Shown piece after piece: positions 51,284 through 54,063 of a DNA stretch of 54,063 nt. The notes under the pieces were generated by a model that saw nothing but the letters and a program-made list of their open reading frames with translations, did no database searches and was not told the origin of the DNA. How positions within the stretch are numbered: the first letter of the stretch is position 1; every line of letters begins with the position of its first letter. The stretch spans positions 1 to 54,063 of the forward strand of contig SDNX01000006.1 of assembly GCA_004524545.1 (NCBI GenBank). The letters run 5' to 3'. A program made the translations under genes and the position numbers. Source of the stretch: Promethearchaeota archaeon. Its GTDB lineage: Archaea > Asgardarchaeota > Lokiarchaeia > Sigyniarchaeales > Promethearchaeaceae.

Positions 51284-52165
51284 TTATGGTCTTTCGTTCT
51301 CTGCGGGTTCTCGTGGAACGGGATATTCTTTGATTTTGCCTTGGATGAAATAACTAGCACTATTAAACACAAATAATTGCTTCAATCCCTCCGTCATTTC
51401 CGGGCGAGCATTTTCCAGCATCAACCCCATATTATAGGTGGGAATTACTCCAATTTTATCTAAAGTCGTGAAAATATACGATCTTTCTGAAATATACAAT
51501 CCATACGGAAATACTTTTCCTATATACCATAGAAATATGAGTATTTTGGATTCATGCATTTTTTTTAATTGTAGCTGATAATCTCCTTCTTGATGGTTTA
51601 AGGCGATTTGTATATCGATGTTAGGATTTGAATGCTTTTTTTCTACGAGAGCATTGGCTACTTGTGTTAAGAATTCCAAGTTCATGGAGTAATCAGGTGT
51701 CAGAAGGATTTTGATATAATCTTCGGCATGAGAAATCAATGTTAAGATCTCTTTAAATATCGGTTCTTGTCCATTAATTGCTGTTAAAAACGGTTGTTTG
51801 GAGATGGGTTTAAAATTCTCCAGAGTCCTTTCGAGAGTAGTGGATAATTCATTTTTTATACGAAACTCTTTCCTTAACGCACGTAAGATGTCTTGGGGCT
51901 GTATAGCTTTATATAAGGGACCTCGCTTCACGGGTTCTTCAAGTACATATCCTTTTTTAGAAAGACGGCGTAAGGAATCGTAGACTCTTGATCGGTCTAC
52001 TCCACACTCCTCAGCAAGTTTTGCAGGTTTACTCGGTCCCACCTGTATTAATGAAAAGTAGACGCGAGCTTCATTGAGTGTAAATCCCAGACTTACAAGG
52101 TCATTTATTATGCTTTCTTCATCAATTATATTTTCGTCTTGTTGGATTTGCGATCGTTTGTCCAT
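51284..52165 (-). CDS. TrmB-family transcriptional regulator
   Basis: This 293-aa protein starts with a TrmB winged helix (residues 20-95): LGFTLNEARVYFSLIQVGP, EECGVDRSRVYDSLRRL and KGYVLEEPVKRG. The C-terminal effector domain (120-280) contains a PLD-like pattern with EDYIKILLTPDY but no sugar-binding signature that I can fix. It heads the cluster with the GTPase; regulating that cluster or itself is inference. The start ATG follows GAGGG. Confidence 0.9.
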   Translation of the reverse strand: MDKRSQIQQDENIIDEESIINDLVSLGFTLNEARVYFSLIQVGPSKPAKLAEECGVDRSRVYDSLRRLSKKGYVLEEPVKRGPLYKAIQPQDILRALRKEFRIKNELSTTLERTLENFKPISKQPFLTAINGQEPIFKEILTLISHAEDYIKILLTPDYSMNLEFLTQVANALVEKKHSNPNIDIQIALNHQEGDYQLQLKKMHESKILIFLWYIGKVFPYGLYISERSYIFTTLDKIGVIPTYNMGLMLENARPEMTEGLKQLFVFNSASYFIQGKIKEYPVPREPAENERP

Positions 52166-52608
52166 AATTTACCCTCAATGCGTATTTGGCTAATAATCAT
52201 CCCGTTACCTATAAATTCAAGAGCATCATTTATAAAAATCTCGTTCTCTCCCTCGATGGGAAAATTATTTTATGTAAATTCTATAGACAACGGAAACTTT
52301 TTCATCTCATGATCTGCGCTACTCACCCAAGAATTTTTTGCATGATTACCCACATAATTACTAGCTTTTCTGCATATGGATACTCTTGAGATGTAAGATT
52401 ATGTTTTTTTTGTGGGATACTTGTAATATTTTGTCGGAAGAAATTTCAAATGATTATCTCATTCAATGGTACCATTCGAATGATCTTATTCATCAAAAAG
52501 GGAAAAGAAAGTAAATTCTATGCAAATATTTATATAAGACTAATGAGATTTATATCCTTAGAATTTAGTATTTTTCATAAATTCTCTTTTCGTTCGGAGG
52601 AAAGAACA
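52166..52608. promoter_or_regulatory. Intergenic region with histone promoter
   Basis: Between the TrmB gene and the histone gene. It holds a 12-bp perfect palindrome AATGGTACCATT at 52465-52476 with partial CATTC/GAATG flanks, a TATA-like ATTTATATAAG at about 52528-52538 and the GGAGG ribosome binding site at 52596-52600. An ATG frame of 67 codons at 52186-52389 is not supported. A start near 52450 in the histone frame is open but its extra N-terminus is not histone-like. Confidence 0.45.
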
Positions 52609-52857
52609 ATGGCCAAGAAAAAAACAGCACCAGCAAAAAAGAAAGCATCAGGCGTTAAGAAGTATATCGCCAAGGCCCCAATCCGTCGTTTGATGAAGGA
52701 TGAGGGCGCAAAACTAGTTGCCGAGGCAGCAGTAGACTTATTAATTAGCAAATTGGAAAAAACTGCGACCGACGTAACCAAAAATGCAATTAAGCTTGTA
52801 AAAACAGATAAGCGAAAGCGTTTAACTGCCCCTGACATTCAAATGGCAACACGATAG
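52609..52857 (+). CDS. Archaeal histone with Lys-rich N-terminal tail
   Basis: This 82-aa DNA-packaging protein has a histone fold in residues 22-82, including KAPIRRLMKDEGAKLVAEAA, a long central helix LISKLEKTATDVTKNAI, and KRKRLTAPDIQMA. It is preceded by a basic tail of about 20 residues with KKK, AKKKAS and KK, unlike bacterial HU or tailless HMf-like histones. Asgard histones with N-terminal tails are known. The ATG is 8 nt after GGAGG; upstream in-frame sequence is not coding. Confidence 0.93.
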   Translation: MAKKKTAPAKKKASGVKKYIAKAPIRRLMKDEGAKLVAEAAVDLLISKLEKTATDVTKNAIKLVKTDKRKRLTAPDIQMATR

Positions 52858-53036
52858 ACATTTTTCCATCTATTACGCCATTAAATCAATAATTGCTTAA
52901 AATCAAAAAACAAATCCCTTTTTTTTACGTTACATATTGAAGAAAGCTTGGATTCTCCTGATTTCAAATTAAAAACTTTATTAGGGAATTTTGTCTTTAT
53001 TGTGTTAGAAATTACGTAAATCAGACACTTTATGAG

Positions 53037-53582
53037 ATGGATATTATGAAACTATGGAAATCGCTTTTAATAGGGTTTGGCTCCTATGTTGTTTTAACAT
53101 TTCTTGCAAGTATGGCCACGGCTTGGGCAACTATAGGAATGGCATATTTTTCGAAACCAATTTGGGTATTAATAGCAACTTGCTTCACTGGTCAAGATGG
53201 ATTTAGTTTTGTATCAACCGAAATTTTTAATGGTATGACTTATGCAATCACGTACTTGCCATTAGCATCCAGCAACACCAACATCTATCTTGCAGTAACC
53301 ATCCACATTTTGGTTCCAATTGTTCCAGGATTGGTTGCAGCAATTTTAGCAGGAAAGGTGGGTAAAACCTCGGCAAATGGTTTCTTTGGAATGTTATTGA
53401 CTGGAATTTTAATCACTGTCTATCCAATAATATGGATTTTCATCAATCCCTTAGTTGTTGCAGAATACATACCCTTTGTTATGATTATGAGTCCTTGGCT
53501 TGCTGCAATTTTTACTGGTGTTATTGGTGTGTTAATTGGAACATTCTGGGGTGGTCTAGCAGCATTTTTTGGCAGAGAATGA
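53037..53582 (+). CDS. Four-helix membrane protein, unknown
   Basis: This 181-aa protein has four predicted membrane helices (about 8-32, 70-105, 110-135, 145-178) with Gly-rich C-terminal helices (TGVIGVLIGTFWGG). No family recognised. The ATG shown is assumed; an ATG at 53046 is close. Its stop overlaps the start of the next gene in an ATGA. Confidence 0.6.
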   Translation: MDIMKLWKSLLIGFGSYVVLTFLASMATAWATIGMAYFSKPIWVLIATCFTGQDGFSFVSTEIFNGMTYAITYLPLASSNTNIYLAVTIHILVPIVPGLVAAILAGKVGKTSANGFFGMLLTGILITVYPIIWIFINPLVVAEYIPFVMIMSPWLAAIFTGVIGVLIGTFWGGLAAFFGRE

Positions 53583-54063
53583 GCTCTACAAAAAAAAAAA
53601 TTTATTTCAATTCCTTTCTTTTTTCATTCATTATGTGGCGAAAATATCGTGAGAGCATTACGAATAAAAAACTCAAGCGAATTAGGGGTCGCAAATCATC
53701 ATTACTTTACCAGAAACAAGTCCTTACTGTTCAAGAGATTTTTACTTACCCATCTAATAAGCAAATATTCTACCAATTTTTTGTAAAAGGAAATTTACCC
53801 CATATTCAGAAAAATAAAAGAGGTTCACAATTCTTAGCAATTCAACTTAGCAAAGGTTCCTCTGTACTATTATTGAAAGTTATACGGGAAGTATTGAAGC
53901 GGGAAGGTTCCAGGCGATTCTTTTTCATACAATATCCCATCTATCCACAATTTAATATTAATTATCTCCTCTTGTTAATCCATGTCCAAGATACTTCTGC
54001 CCTTTCCCAGTATGAGGATTCTCTACTGGGAGTATATGAAAAATTTTCTCAAGCAATAGAAAA
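53579..54063 (+). CDS. Partial gene running off the right edge, unknown
   Basis: An ATG overlapping the previous stop (ATGA) opens a frame of more than 160 codons to the window edge without a stop. The product is basic at the start (RKYRESITNKKLKRIRGRK), then shows strands and helices such as FLAIQLSKGSSVLLLKVIREVL and YLLLLIHVQD. No family recognised. It is translationally coupled to the membrane protein. The C-terminus is outside the window. Confidence 0.6.
   Translation, partial: MSSTKKKIYFNSFLFSFIMWRKYRESITNKKLKRIRGRKSSLLYQKQVLTVQEIFTYPSNKQIFYQFFVKGNLPHIQKNKRGSQFLAIQLSKGSSVLLLKVIREVLKREGSRRFFFIQYPIYPQFNINYLLLLIHVQDTSALSQYEDSLLGVYEKFSQAIE

Noticed and set aside
52186-52389. 67-codon frame upstream of the histone
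   Set aside because: No ribosome binding site, no family and a position in the promoter region of the TrmB gene.
52450-52608. N-terminal extension of the histone frame
   Set aside because: The TATA box at about 52528-52538 and GGAGG at 52596-52600 place transcription and translation start downstream.
1-54063. tRNA, rRNA, CRISPR array, complete transposon or prophage
   Set aside because: No cloverleaf/T-loop sequence outside coding regions, no regular direct repeats with spacers and no transposase or phage structural gene were seen.

Overview
The window is about 54 kb of AT-rich archaeal chromosome, most likely from an Asgard archaeon. The informational genes are archaeal: ribosomal proteins S13, S4 and S11 in archaeal order, a histone, a TrmB-type regulator and DUF211. 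Among them sit families typical of Asgard genomes: a gelsolin-like protein, a Roadblock/LC7 protein, a longin-like protein, a Rab/Ras-like GTPase and a JAMM (Rpn11/MPN-type) protease fused to helical repeats. The tailed histone would fit a Heimdall-type lineage, but I cannot place it more precisely. Genes commonly start 5-9 nt after GGTG/GAGG-type ribosome binding sites. A few (HutH, the 290-aa membrane protein, perhaps the prenyl synthase) have a TATA-like box about 26 nt before the start codon, which suggests leaderless mRNAs.

Layout. 0-7.5 kb: Ldh2-type dehydrogenase, a hydrolase fused to a membrane domain, a VTT/DedA protein, a DUF401 permease and a U32 peptidase-family protein. 7.5-13 kb: a beta-helix gene remnant, a frameshifted amidohydrolase, a GCS2-like ligase and a large Asgard-type protein of unknown function. 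13-18.4 kb: gelsolin-like protein, Roadblock protein, a 790-aa von Willebrand A protein with barrel-like domains, and a TRM11/Trm-G10-like methyltransferase. 18.4-24.6 kb: a three-gene membrane operon, a radical SAM protein, histidine ammonia-lyase, an acidic zinc-ribbon protein and a decaying nitroreductase locus. 24.6-29 kb: JAMM protein, phosphoesterase, GPH symporter and a membrane protein. 29-30.5 kb: a gene-poor stretch with two tiny paralogous genes, repeated motifs and a perfect 21-bp palindrome. 30.5-38 kb: prenyl synthase, longin-like protein, alpha/beta hydrolase, MazG-like protein, M20 peptidase and two large coiled-coil/helical proteins. 38-44.5 kb: a polytopic membrane protein, S13-S4-S11, an ADP-forming acyl-CoA synthetase subunit, a disordered protein and a small unknown gene. 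44.5-52.2 kb: a leftward block with purF and purC, HAD phosphatase, DUF211, DUF2299-like, and TrmB regulator-GTPase-unknown genes. 52.2-54 kb: the tailed histone, a membrane protein and a partial gene coupled to it.

The most interesting content is the cytoskeleton/trafficking-like set (gelsolin-like, Roadblock, VWA barrel protein, longin-like, GTPase), the JAMM-solenoid protease, the tailed histone and the pair of roughly 60-aa paralogs with an operator-like palindrome. Several loci are broken or remnants (amidohydrolase, nitroreductase, serine-hydrolase tail, beta-helix fragment, second amidohydrolase stub), which points to local gene decay or assembly indels. I saw no tRNA, rRNA, CRISPR array or intact transposon.
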